Below, piece after piece: positions 21,944 through 34,393 of a stretch of DNA of 64,000 nucleotides. Below the pieces are notes generated by a model. That model was not told where the DNA came from. It searched no databases and was given only the letters and a program-made list of their open reading frames with translations. The DNA comes from Ampelocalamus luodianensis (taxonomy: Eukaryota > Streptophyta > Magnoliopsida > Poales > Poaceae), in assembly GCA_036346255.1 (NCBI GenBank), contig CM070629.1, positions 5,833,001 to 5,897,000 of the forward strand, given 5' to 3'. Within the stretch, counting starts at the first letter, position 1, and the number at the start of each line of letters is the position of its first letter. The translations under genes and the position numbers were made by a program.

Positions 21944-22560
21944 GTTGTTTTTGGTGAGGGCTATTTTTGGAATTTCTCATTTTGAGAAAAGAATAAATAG
22001 AAAAAGAAAAGAAATGAGGAAGTGGGGTCCACATGTCGGTTGAAGCTATGAAGATATAAGGTTGGAGATTTTGTCTCCAACCCAATCTCTCTCTAGCTCG
22101 GCGGCTTCTTCGGCTGGAGTTCGTGCAAGTGGGCACAAAGTAGGAGGCGAGGGCTGGCCTAAGCTCTTCGGACCGGTCGCGCGCACTGATTCTCCTCTTG
22201 AAAAGGTCGCCCCTTCTCTTCTTTTCACACCGAAGAGCAAGTGATTTTTCCCCCTTTTGAATCTTCTTCTTCCTTATCAATTTTTGGCTTCGATTTTGGA
22301 GGAATTTGGAGCCTGTGTGCCACCGTAGCTGATCCTAAGTTGTTGGTGGTAAGCTCTTGATTTCCTCTGGTGCCATCCCACCGGTTTCCCTTTGGCCTCA
22401 TTCTGGGACTTTCGGGTTAGTGCTTGTGTTGATCGGCTCTGGATTGATCTTGTGGAGGAAGAGGGCGGTTTCTTGGTGCTTGGTGGTGAGGTGCACTCGG
22501 CCAATGCATTCTTGTGGATCTTGTGCGGCAGACTCCTGTCCTCAGCTTCGTTCTTCGGTG
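21944..22560. other. Unassigned spacer left of the inverted duplication
   Basis: No recognisable gene. The sequence includes pyrimidine-rich stretches and short open frames on both strands. It marks where the similarity between the palindrome arms ends on the left. Confidence 0.35.
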
Positions 22561-24362
22561 GATCATCATTTCTTGCTTGTGTGTCCACTTCTTTGTTGTC
22601 TGAGCAGACTGGAGATTTCTAGGATAGGCAAACACAACTCCGTAGTGAACATTTAACCCTTGAGGCAAAAGACGGACTACTTCCAGAGCCTTGGCTACAT
22701 GACAACCTCTTTCTCTTACTTTTTGAACTGTTATCTGCATTGTGCATACCGTGAAACAAATGACAATTTTTAGGGTATATAAATTACCATGGATGGGGAG
22801 CTAATTTATATACAAGCAACAGAAACAAAAAAAAAGACACCAATTGATTAGATGACAATTAATCACATGACTTAGTTGATCAGATGCAAAAATGACTAAT
22901 TAATTATTAATGTGATGCATGCATGCATGGTTCAAGTACATCTCCTAAGGCCTGCGCACAGTGCATGGGCTACCACACGAGCACATACATGCTAAAACAA
23001 ATAGCAGCCCTACTAAACTATATTATAGTGGCAGCATAAAAACATATGTAGAGAAATCTAGCAGCAAATTGCATTAGGGGAAAAATTACTACACTATTCG
23101 ATTGTGCTTACTGCATTCTTCGCATGCATCTACTAAAAGTGAAATTATTGCATCATCTTTTCTATGCATTTACTACGCCTTTGCAAAAAAAAATGATTTA
23201 CTGTATTGTTCTAACTGTGTGTCGCGCTTTCAAATTGCAGTAAACATACACACCAAAAAAAATCAGTACACAGAAGACAACGACTATAGTAAACATAGTC
23301 AAAACAAATTCAGTAGAACCATACAAAAAACTGCAGTGCACATATTTTATTTCACTCCACCCTTCAGTGCGCATGCTAAACAAAACTTAACAACAAACAA
23401 AAACAATCACACATATCGAGGACTAAACAAAAAACAAACATGTTGATGAGGTCAACTTTACTGTATTTACAGTTTCCGGTGGAGAAGGCTCTGCAGGATA
23501 TTCGGGGTCAGTGTCAACCTTTTGCGTTGCGTCTTCTTTATTTTTGTTGCTTGTCGTGCGGTCATTGGTTTCAGGAGTGGCTTCATCTTTTTTTTACATG
23601 TTTGGGTCAATGTTCTTGACATGGTCTGACGCATAGTCATTGCAAACATTGAATTAAAAGTCTTTGTTGTAGGTGTTATCTCCCTCCTGACAACTGCCAT
23701 TATCATCTCCCCCTTGCCGCTTGCCCCCAGAAAAGCTGTGAACCGGATTGGCATTGTGAACAAATGTGGTGCTAACGAAGTCATATGTGTCTTTAATCAA
23801 ACCCAATAGGAATCCTTGGAATGTATAACTTGATACATCTTATTCACCCTGCAGAAATTTCGATATCTTTTCCAATAAACTACACTTGGTCTACCAAAAA
23901 AAAGTGAAAAAAAAGCTTAATTAAGAAAAAAAAAATATGCTGATGGAAGAGAAAACACATGGTGAAAAAATAGAAAAGAGAGGGGTGTACCTCGTCAGGC
24001 AGTCCATTACCCACTATGCAATCTAATTCCTATCTAAATGCTTGTAGATTCAAAATCAATGATTTACTGGTGATACCGCTATTTGATTTCGTAGTTGCTA
24101 GCCCACTATTTGCAAAAACAACAGCTATTGTAGGCTGAACAATTGTCAACTGCATGTTGTAAGACAAACAAAACAAATGACTAATTGCATGACTCATAGA
24201 TAAATAAAAGATATCAGTGTCAACAAAATAAAAAAGATGAATTACTAAACAAAAAATAGCATTAGAAGTTACTATCATATTACCTGTGCATAGCATGTTT
24301 GAAAAGTCTTTAACCCGTATGCAAAAAAAAAAAGGTTTACATGTTCAAAACACCACAATTTT
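22561..24362 (-). repeat. Left arm of a 1.8-kb inverted duplication
   Basis: Read on the minus strand this arm matches 24447-25726 followed by 28893-29405. For example, gattgtggtgttttgaacat near the centre and gcagactggagatttct near the outer edge occur in opposite orientation in the other arm. By eye the match is about 90% with small indels. The spacer between arms is about 84 bp. It contains the same transposon-derived segments as the right arm, in antisense. Confidence 0.85.
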
Positions 24363-24446
24363 TTAAAAAAAAACATAAAAAAAAAAGTTTGAAATGAGTG
24401 AAATATTGGTGAGAAAAATACTCATCGGTCTCTTTCCGTATTAGAT

Positions 24447-27400
24447 TGTGGTGTTTTGAACATGTAAACCTCTTTTTTTTGCATGCAGGTTAAAAACTTT
24501 TCGGCAACATGCTATGTGCAAGTAATATGATAGTAACTTCCAATGTCATTTTTTGTTTAGTAGTTCATCCTTTTTAATTTTGTTAACACTGACATCTTTT
24601 ATTTCTCTATGAGTCATGCAAGTGGTCATTTGTTTTGTTTGTCTTACAACATGCAGCTAGCAACTGTTCAGCCTACACCAGCTGTTGTTTTTGCAAATAG
24701 TGGGCCAACAACTACGAAATCAAGTAGTGGTATCACCAAGAAATCATTGATTTTGAATCTACAAGCATTTAGACAGGAATTAGATTGCATAGTGGGTAAT
24801 GGACTGCCTGACGAGATACACCTCTCTCTTTTCTATTTTTTCACCAAGTGTTTTCTCTTCCATCAGCATAATTTTTTTAATTAAGCTTTTTTTCACTTTT
24901 TTTTTGTAGGCCAAGTATGATTTATTGGAAAAGGTGTCGAAATTTCAGCAGGGTGAATGAGATGTATCAAGTGATACATTCCAAAGATTCCAATTGGGTT
25001 TGATTAAAGACACATATGACTTCGCTAGCACCACATTTGTTCGCAATGTCGATCCGGTTCACAGCTTTTCTGGGGGCAAGCAGCAAGGGGGAGATGATAG
25101 TGACAGTTGTTAGGAGGGAGATAACACCTACAACAAAGACTTTTCATTCAATGTTTGCAACGACTATGCGTTAGACCATGTGAAGAACATTGACCCAAAC
25201 GTGTCAAAAAAAGATGAAGCCACTCCTGAAACCAATGACCGCACGACAAGCAACAAAAATAGAGAAGACGCAACGCAAAAAGTTGACACTGACCCCAAAT
25301 ATCCTGCAGAGCCTTCTCCACCGGAAACTGTAAATACAGTAAAGTTGACCTCATCAACATGTTTGTTTTTTGTTTAGTCCTCGATATGTGTGATTGTTTT
25401 TGTTTGTTGTTAAGTTTTGTTTAGCATGCGCACTGAAGGGTGGAGTGAAATAAAATATGTGCACTGCAGTTTTTGGTATGGTTCTACTGAATTTGTTTTG
25501 ACTATGTTTACTATAGACGTTGCCTTCTGTGTACTGATTTTTTTTGTTGTATATGTTTACTGCAATTTGAAAGCACGACACACAGTCAAAACAATACAAC
25601 AAATCATTTTTTTTTTTTTGCAAAGGCGTAGTAAATGTATAGAAAAGATGATGCAATAATTTCACTTTTAGTAGATGCACGCAAAAGATGCAGTAAGCAC
25701 AATCGAATAGTGTAGTGATTTTTGCCTGTAACAGCCCAAATTTCAAATTCCAGTTGAAAATAAAGTTTAATTATTTTATTGGAATTTTGTGGAATTTTCA
25801 AAAGCTTTTCCTTAACCAAATTAAAGCTAAACAAATTTAATTGCAAAATATATTGCCAAATAATAGTTGGAAATATTTTTCTTAAGTCCTAAATGCCTCA
25901 AAGAATTTCTATGAATTTTCTCAAAATTTTTGGACTTAATTTGCTATATTCTAAATCCTAATTGAATTATCAGCAATTATTTAAATCGAAAATCAAAAGA
26001 AAATCTTCAAACAGCCAATGGGTCGAAACCCACTCGGTCCAGCCCACTTCACGGGCGCCCGCGGCCCACTCGGCCTGCTCCTCCCGCGCAAAACCCTTCC
26101 CCCTCTCTGAGCCGCCCGATTCTAATCCGACGGCTGCGCTCCACCATCACTTACCGCTTCGCGCGATCTATTTTCGACCGTGGGATCAAAATCAGACGAC
26201 GCCGAGTCATCATCCTCCTTTCCATCTTCTTCCTCGCCGCTTTCCTTTTCCTCGCGCCGCGTCCGCCATTGCAGGGACTTGGAAACCTTCCAAACTAGCC
26301 CAGATCCGCTGGGACTTTCCTTGATCTCCCGCGCATTGATGACCTCGTATCACGGCACACTCATCTCGGCCTTGTCCCCTTCCTTTCTCTGCCCAAAATC
26401 CCCTAATTCTCACCGAGAAACCCCTCGGATCTTCGTGCCCTCCACGACAGCCCGGCCACGCCCGCACCCTATAAAAGGCCACCCCGGGTGCGCCTCCGCT
26501 CACTCATTCCATCCCCGCAACCCCCATAGCCTCTCGCCGCCGGAACTTGAGTTTTAGTTCGCCGGCCGCCGAAGCTCTCGCCGCCACTTGCCTCGCCGTC
26601 AGCAACGCCCCTTCCCCGTCGACCGCACCATCATCATCACCGTGCCCCGCTCTACCTCAGGCGACCACTCACGTCGCCAAAAGGTCGCCGGAGTTTCCGA
26701 CCGACAACAACCGATCCCCTTCGCCGCCAAAAGCTCGCCGCCGGCCAACTCCGACGTCCTCTCGTGCCTAGGTCAGTGCCAACAGGTACGCATTAACCCT
26801 CTCTACACGATGAGATCACTCACCCTCGCCGGCGGGCCGTCGTTCGCCGTTGTCGGGCGAACCCGAGCCTTGCCGCCGTCAATCCCTCGTGGCAGCCACC
26901 GTGGCTCCGCCACCTCAGCGCCGCGTAAGCTTTTTGCCCACGTGTCGCGCCAACACCTGCGTGGCAGGTCCACCGCACCGGCCCGCACATGGCTCGGTGG
27001 AATCAGTCCACCCTGAGCCATGTCTATGACACGTGGGGCCCGCTCGTCAGAAAATTCTTTTAATTCATTTAATTCCCGGAAATTCATCGCTGGCGTCAGC
27101 ATTGCGCAATAATTGATTTTCCAGTAAAAAAATTAATTCTAGAAATCCAATTAAAATTCCAGATTTTGTATTAAACTTCAAAAATTCATATCTTTTGCAT
27201 CTGAACTCCAAATTGGGTGGTTCAAGTTGCAAAATTTGTCTAAAATCATAATCTAACTAACTAAAGCAAAATATTTCAATTTGGAGTTATTTTGAGCTGA
27301 TTTTTTGAATTTATTTGAATTTGAATATTGAATTTATCGTATTTTCGCGTATAGACCTCGACGACTCCGGAGAGTTAGATCCTTCCGACGATTTAGAATT

Positions 27401-29405
27401 TCAAGATTTCAATGAAGGCAAGTTACACTATTGATCATGTTGTTCCCAGTATTTCAAATTATTTAATTTCTGTCTTTAAATTACTATTGCATGGATATGT
27501 TTATATATTGTTTAAATGTCCTGTTTGTATATAGTTATTCTAATCTCCATTGTATGGCCAATTTAATTATTGAATATGAATACTATATCACCCTTAGGAA
27601 AAATACTACTAAAATTTGTCATATGCTTAGCCATGCTTAGATCACATTTATTTGGGAAGGTTTAGCCAAATCCTTTACAATTTGATTTTAAATTTGTTTC
27701 AGTGATATTGTTTTACCACGAAAGGTTGATAAAGAGGTTTTTACTCAAAATAAAATAAAATGGGTTTGGACTTGGGCAAGATGGATGTATGGTGGGTGCA
27801 GGTTCATGCACGGGCCTAATCTGGTTAGGATTACGGCCCATGGGTTCATTTAAATGGAAAGTCGCCCAAGTCAATTAAGGACCGGTCTTTGAGCGTATTT
27901 TGCTACGCCTAACCGTACCACCACATATCTGAAATGGGACAGATTTGGCTAAATAATTTTTGGTGTCTTAGTGTTATTTGTGCTATGTTGTATGTGTGGG
28001 TGTTGGTTAGACATTAGTCCCTCCGGGCGCAAGAGGGGGCTTCCGGAGGATGGTTAGTCCAATGGTAGCGAAACCTTAGCGGGCATAAATACATTAAGAC
28101 ACTGCTTTGTAACGGCCTCATGATAATTGCTTAGTCACACGCCTTCGGAAGCGTGCATTGGCCGACATTAAAAGCATATTATCTCGTGTGGGTAAAGTCG
28201 TACAAACTCTGCGAGTAGAAACTATTCGAATAGCGCGTCATGATCATGGACATGCTAGCAAAGCCACTCTAAGTTAGACTTGTTTTTGGTTTATAAAATG
28301 ATTTCCACACATGATTTTAGGATGGATAATCCTATGGTAAAATGGGGCGGTTAGCCAAGTGATAGGAGGGTATCCTTCACCATTCACTCAATGGAGGTTA
28401 TCCACTATTCATTGTCATCTTAATCACGATTTCGCTTATAATATTAAAAATGGTCTTAGAAAATTATTAATGGTATTTAACTCGAAAATCTTTGTTATGC
28501 AAAACAAACTGCCATTATCCCTTGTTTACCTTATGCATGCATTAACTTTCAATATTGGGTGTAACTTGCAAGCACGGAAGTTGTGCTTACTCTTCTTGGA
28601 ATAATCTTTATTCGGAGAAGACCTCTATCAGGACGGTGAGGATCTTGACGAATAGGCTACGTCCCCAGACGATTGCCTGTGGCAAGTCGTGTGGCCTACT
28701 ACTATTTTTTCGCTGTGTTATTTCTTTTCTATTTGGTCTCAGGCCCATTTGTAATAAAACTCTGAGATATTATTAATAAAGAGTGTGATATGATTTTGCT
28801 ATCACTTTTGTTGACTGTGTGCACTGGAAATCCTGGACTAGTATATAAACACAGAGAATTCGGGATCCTTCGCTCCCGGGTTCGACATTGCCCTAATGCA
28901 ATTTGCTACTAGATTTCTCTACATGTTTTTATTTTGCAACTATAATGTAGTTTAGTAGGGCCGCGATTTGTTTTAGCATGTATGTGCTCGTGTGGTAGCC
29001 CCTGCACTATGCACAGGCCTTGGGAGATGTACTTGAAACATGCATGCATCATATTAATAATTAATTAGTCATTTTTGCATATGACCAACTAGGTGCATGT
29101 GATTAATTGTCATCCGATCAATTGATGCCTTTTTTTGTTTCTGTTGCTTGTATATAAATTAGCACCCTATCCAAGGTAATTTATATACCCTAAAAAAACT
29201 ATCATTTGTTTTGCGGTATGTGCAATGCAGATAACAATTCAAAAAATTAGAGAAAGAGATTGTCATGTAACCAAGGCTCTAGAAGTAGTCCGTCTGCTGC
29301 CTCAAGGGTTAAGTGTTCACCACGGAGTTGTGTTCGCCTATTCCAGAAATCTCCAGTCTGCCCAGAAAACAAAGAAGTTAACACACAAGCAAGAAATGAT
29401 GATTT
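24447..29405 (+). repeat. Right arm of the inverted duplication, interrupted by a solo LTR
   Basis: Without the LTR and one copy of its target duplication, this arm is about 1793 bp, against 1802 bp for the left arm. Similarity ends near 29405 (aaatcatcatttcttgcttg, read in reverse). The arm continues rightward into more sequence of the same decayed transposon, so the left arm appears to be the inverted copy and the right arm the original context. Confidence 0.85.
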
Positions 29406-31740
29406 AGAGCTAAAAAAACATCAAGGGGCCAAACAGCAAAGTTTATGCGAATGAGCTAAAAGAACAAGGAATAAATTCTGGTTAGTGTTTTTTGTTTGTG
29501 AAATATAAGACATTTTCCAAAGTTGTTTTTGTCATGCTATTTATTCAAAGTTTGCATGTTTCCCAATAATTTCTTTTTTTGCTCACCAGAAGGTATCAAA
29601 ATGCAAACTAATACGGAAGAAGAACAAGCAACTTGTGGCATTGAGGAATCCGATGGCGAAAAACCAGATGTTGTCGTGTGCACACAAAAACACATGCTTG
29701 TGAGTACAAGTTTGCAACATGACATGGTACATGTCCTACAATATATGTACATAGTAATACAATTAGTTCTTTTTTTCCCATCTTTTGTGTTCTGTATACA
29801 GTTTTTTTACACATTCTAATTGTTTTTCACACAGATTCAGCCACTAGGGCGTCATGGATGCATGAACCTCTGTATACAAGGGAGTCTATATGGGATTTGT
29901 TAGCATTTGCAGAACAAAACGACCAATCATCAAATGAGGATTTAAAGGCCACGTCTTTGAAGCAAATGTGGAAGAAGATAAATATAATTCTCCCAATTCA
30001 GCGAGCGAGGTTTTTTTTTTCATTTGTTTGTTGTTCTCAATACTTCTTACATTTTTTTTCTTAAGAGATCATGATTTGTAGTACATGTTTTACCTAAGCA
30101 AAATACGCAAATTCATTTTTTTTTTCTTAAGAGATCATCGACCTGGTACTTATTCCTTTTTCTTTCCTTTCCTTTTATTTTTTTTATATGGGAAGGAGAT
30201 ATTTTTGTCGTATTCTAATACGCAAATTCATTTTTTTTCTTAAGAGATCATCGACCTGGTACTTATTCCTTTTTCTTTTCTTTCCTTTTATTTTTTTTAT
30301 ATGGGAAGGAGATATTTTTGTCGTATTCTGTAAGTATGATTTTTTTTTGTTATCTCCTTTTCTGTTTTTTTTAGTGTTCATCGCCCGACGTCGTCATCCT
30401 GCTCAATGAGACAAATAAGCAGGAATGCCCCCATCCATTCAACCAAGCTACTGAGTTGTACAATAGTAGGCAATTTGATCATTAAAAAATTAGACAACTC
30501 GCACTTCGATACTGACATAAAAGGACCCACCAGGATGCACACAATTATAATGAAGTCATTTACACAACTCCAACGGAAAGGCCGCAAGTATGTGTAAATA
30601 GCATCAACATCGATAGGAGCAGCTCATCAAGATGTAAAATGCCAGTCCATGGCGCACGTAGACAAGTGAAGCCGAGTGTTTACGCACTCCATATACATCT
30701 GTGAAACCAAAATTCTTCATCACCGGCTCCGATGTGTTGTACTATCAAGCAGTTTGTCAGTTGGCTAGGAGCGATCATACCAGGTAACACATTTTCAGAT
30801 CAAGTTTTATTATTCCAAGTTCGCATCTACCTTATATCTTCTTGTTTCAATAGTTGAACCACATTTTTTTTTGTTGTAATTTTTAAACCAGCAACCTAGC
30901 AGTATCTTTCAATGGCGTTCATACCACATATCTTGCTCTTGGACAATCATTGAAACCCAGAGGATGGGTTCTCATTTTCCATATGAATGTTTTCTACAAG
31001 ATGATGTTCGTGGAGAATCGACCAGACAAAACAAGATTGCATTTCTTTTTCAGCAACGTCGGAGTTAGTTACTCATCACTTTTGTTAACCCCTATTTTGT
31101 AGTCTATTATTTTAAAAAAAATAAAACATACGACAATAGATTTTTTATGTTAGTACCGGTGTGTGTTTTATACACAAAATACTTTGTTTTTTTTAGGATC
31201 ATTTTGTCAAGAGGGCCAATTTTTTCAAGGTGATCTTTGTAAAGCAGCAATTCACAAAAGCACACAATGTAAAAAAGTTGCACAAGAGCTTCATGGTGGG
31301 TTGTTTTAACTTATCTATAATTAATCAAAGCTTTTGCGTGTTTTATGGGTGATACGTAGTGTGCAACAATAAAAAAAATCTTAAAAAGCACAGCTGTCCT
31401 TTCCTATATATGTGGCCAACCACTAGTTCTTGTTCGTTGTTGACATTCTAGACCAGAAATATATATTCTTGGACTCACTTTACGAGGATGATAGCTCTTT
31501 CCATCAGAATCTAAAATATAACATTGTAAGGATCTGTTTTTTTTTATTCTATTTTGTATCAGAATCTAAAATATAACATTGTAAGGTTCTATTTTTGTTT
31601 TTATCCTATTTTGTTTGTTTTTTATTAATGTATAGTTGATCAAGGGGGTGTATGCATATATTTTTTTACAGGTAAGTAATGTCAGTGTAACTTGGCAGGA
31701 ATATGTGGAGACCCACCCCCCCTCTTCGATCAATTCAAAA
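24609..31740 (+). pseudogene. Decayed transposon protein with Ulp1-like cysteine protease region
   Basis: Broken exon-like pieces in the + direction: 24609-24810 (NMQLATVQPTPAVVFANSG, SLILNLQAFRQELD), 24910-25340 (DTYDFASTTFVRNVDPVHSF, then a Lys/Asp/Thr-rich linker), 29225-29405, 29600-29700 and 29845-30000. Then come 30700-31080 (FFITGSDVLYYQAVCQLA, LALGQSLKPRGWVLIFHMNV), 31197-31300 and 31440-31740 (YIFLDSLYEDDSSFHQNLK). The last three resemble the C48/Ulp1 protease regions that many plant MULE and CACTA elements carry, in which a 'LDSL' strand lies near the catalytic Asp. Stops and frameshifts are frequent, and no catalytic Cys segment is recognisable. The class of transposon (MULE or CACTA) is not settled, and no transposase core is seen. 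Confidence 0.5.
25727..28887 (+). mobile_element. Solo LTR, Ty3/gypsy type (3161 bp)
   Basis: Begins TGTAACAGCCCAAATTTC and ends CTCCCGGGTTCGACA, with a perfect 5-bp duplication TTGCC (25722-25726 and 28888-28892). A promoter-like TATAAAAGG lies at about 26470, and a GC-rich transcribed-leader-like region follows. No internal retrotransposon domains are present. It sits inside the right arm of the inverted duplication and is absent from the left arm, so it inserted into one arm only. Confidence 0.92.
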
Positions 31741-32336
31741 TAGAGTTCCCCCTGTACCTAAGCACACAACCAAGTAAGTAACGTTTACATTATTATTTTT
31801 GTCTCGTTTACATTATTATTTTTGTCTGTAGGGTTCACCAAGTTTAAGTTATGTTTTTTGTTTAGCTTATAAAATCATAGGTTTCGTCGTTTTTGTTACG
31901 CTTCAGTACTTCTTTTATATTTTTTTGGTTTTCAGTTGGTTGATGTTGTTGTGCAAGTATCAACTAATCATTTTATATCCACAGCGTATGTTTTTCTTAG
32001 TGTGTGTAGTTAGCATTTTTTATATGACAATTTTTTTGCCACTGATTAAGTACTAAGCAACATGCACATTGCAGAAGCATCAAAAGATTGTGGAGTTTCA
32101 AAATTGCTTGTGGCAGCTGTAGCTTTTTTTTTTTACAAAACATGTAGAGCTACTAGTGAAGTTATGCTAGTTTATATTTTTTTTTTCTTCTCTACTCAAA
32201 CCATGTTTATGTCAGATTGCATGCTACTGAGGTTGAAGCAAGCATATAGCTCTGTTTTTATAAGATTTGAACTCAGTCATGTAGTCAGTTATGTCCTAAT
32301 TGACTCGGTGTTCGAAGCATTTTTTTTTCCTAGAGG

Positions 32337-32391
<55 letters not shown>

Positions 32392-33180
32392 GTGATTGTG
32401 TTTTTTGACCAGGGAATCAAGCCATATGTTACTGTTGCACGAATGGGTTTATTTTTTTTATTTTTTTTGGTTCTGCTAATGCTTCCAAAGTAGCCAAATT
32501 GTAGGCTACTTTAGACACTTGTTTTAGTACTTTTCTCACTTTTTTTTGTTTGTAGGCTACTATGTGGGTTTAGTCAGTTATGTTTTTTTTTTGTTTAGCA
32601 AAGTTACAGTTCAGAAGTTACACATGTAGTGCGTCCTATATTTGTCCTAAATTCTCTTTTAAGCCAAACTACATAGATGACATCATGGCACACAGTATGA
32701 ATTTTACGCCCTTATTTTTGCGTGATGCCTCTAGGACGTTATCAAGGTTTAGGACGATACAAATTTTAGTTCTTTTCTCTTTTCGGGCGATGCTTCTAGG
32801 ACATTATCATTTATGCATATACCATCTTTGATATGTGTATTTGCATCACTTTTCAAAGGTTTATGTGTTTATCTCTTAAGATCAGTTAAAATTCAATGTC
32901 ATTTTTTTTTATCACAGTTGCAATTGTAGAATTTTTGTCATGAAATTCATTGAACTCTAGAGCCCAAGAGTTGCCTTGGTTGCACACTTTACACAACAAG
33001 ACATTCCAAATATAAGGATCCAGTTGTTGAACAGGATGCTCCGGCACCAAAAAAATAAGATCTCGCTGGATCTAGTTAATTCATTTGTATCAAACGTAGA
33101 ATACACCTAGCATTTTTCTTTTTCCATGCAACATTCTTTTTTTAGGCCCAAGATATTTTTTTTTTTGTTTTTAGTCTCTG
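31741..33180. other. AT-rich remnant of the same transposon
   Basis: Poly-T-rich sequence with short open frames and no recognisable domain. It links the protease-like region to the second palindrome and is probably non-coding transposon DNA. Confidence 0.35.
32338..32386. repeat. (TA)n microsatellite
   Basis: An uninterrupted TA dinucleotide run of about 49 bp. Confidence 0.95.
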
Positions 33181-33740
33181 TTTTTATAGGGGCAAGGAAA
33201 GTGTGGTTTGTTCACACACGCAAAGAGGTACATCTCCAGATATCACCATACATAGAGGATCTGCATGTATCCGACACTCAATATCGTGTAAGAATGTATG
33301 TCGAAGCAGAAAAATGGGAATAGATGCAATTAACAAAACAGTACCTCTGTAGATCCGTGTACATAATCGCCCCCGCGAGACCAAAAAAACAGATGTTATG
33401 AGTACATAAATAACTGGAAATATATGATGTATGGTGACAGTCTACTTACAACTTTTCATGTTATTTTTTTCCCATGCACTGCTTGTTTTTTCTTTTGTTC
33501 TCATCTCCTCTACTATAGGCTTCCGTCTATTTCCTTTTTTACGCCCCTTTTTGTTTGACTTATCAGGATCTCCGAGTTGTTGCCTTTGGGGCCTTTTAAA
33601 TACTGTTGTTGTCTCACTCATGGTACTAGGAGTTTTGCTTTCAGTTCCAGCTGGGTTTTTTCAGACCGCACAAGTACTGTTAGGAACATTATGGCGTTTT
33701 TTCATACACAATAACCATGGGGTTTTTTATGCATTTGGCA
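33181..33740. repeat. Left arm of a near-perfect-geometry palindrome
   Basis: The arm starts tttttataggggcaaggaaa and ends near tatgcatttggcattcc. Read in reverse it matches 33750-34304 over its whole length with scattered differences. Shared blocks include ggtacatctccaga, acatctgttttttggtc, actgcttgtttttt and gttttgctttcagtt. Confidence 0.85.
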
Positions 33741-33749
33741 TTCCTGTTT

Positions 33750-34304
33750 GTGTCAAATGCATAGAAAAATCCAAGGTTATGGTGTCCGGAAAAAAAAAAC
33801 ATAACGTTCCTAACAATATTTGTGCGGTCTAAAAAAAACCGGCGTAAACTGAAAGCAAAACTCCTAGAACCACGAGTGAGACAACAATAACAATATTTAA
33901 AAGGCCTCCTGGGCAACAATCCGGAGATCCTAATAAGTCAAACACAAAGGGGCATAAAAAAAAGTCACAGACTAAAGCCTATAGCAGAGGAGATGAGAAT
34001 AAAAAAAAAACAAGCAGTGCATGGTGAAAAATTACAGAAAAGTTGCAAAGAGACTGTCACCATACATCATATATTTGCAGCTATTTATGTACTCATAACA
34101 TCTGTTTTTTGGTCACGCAGGGGTGATTATGTACACATATCTACGGTGGTACTATTTTTTTCATTGCATCTATTCCCATTTTTCCGCTTCTTTGACATAC
34201 ATTCTTACACTCTCTTAAACACCGAATACATTGCATCTGGAGATGTACCTCTATGTGTGTGTGTGAACAAACCATGCTTTCTTTGCCTCTATAAAAAATA
34301 GAAT
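33750..34304. repeat. Right arm of the palindrome
   Basis: Reverse-complement partner of 33181-33740, separated by only about 9 bp. A transcript through both would fold into one long stem. Neither arm encodes a recognisable protein. Confidence 0.85.
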
Positions 34305-34349
34305 AATCACTGGACGAAAAACATTAAAAAAAAACACATCTTGGGCAAA

Positions 34350-34393
34350 AGGTTGACACTGACCGTAAATATCCTGCAGAGTTACCCCGAATA
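34350..34393 (+). repeat. Third copy of a transposon segment
   Basis: The string ggttgacactgaccgtaaat followed by atcctgcagag matches 25278-25315 in the right arm and, in reverse, about 23478-23520 in the left arm of the 1.8-kb duplication. This ties the 33-34 kb palindrome to the same transposon family. Confidence 0.7.

Noticed and set aside
23467..23784. Minus-strand Met/Thr-rich 105-codon frame in the left palindrome arm
   Set aside because: It is a shifted reading of the antisense copy of the transposon linker exon, not a gene.
22561..29405. CRISPR-like or bacterial inverted-repeat system
   Set aside because: No short regularly spaced repeats with unique spacers are present; the structure is a long inverted duplication in plant transposon DNA.
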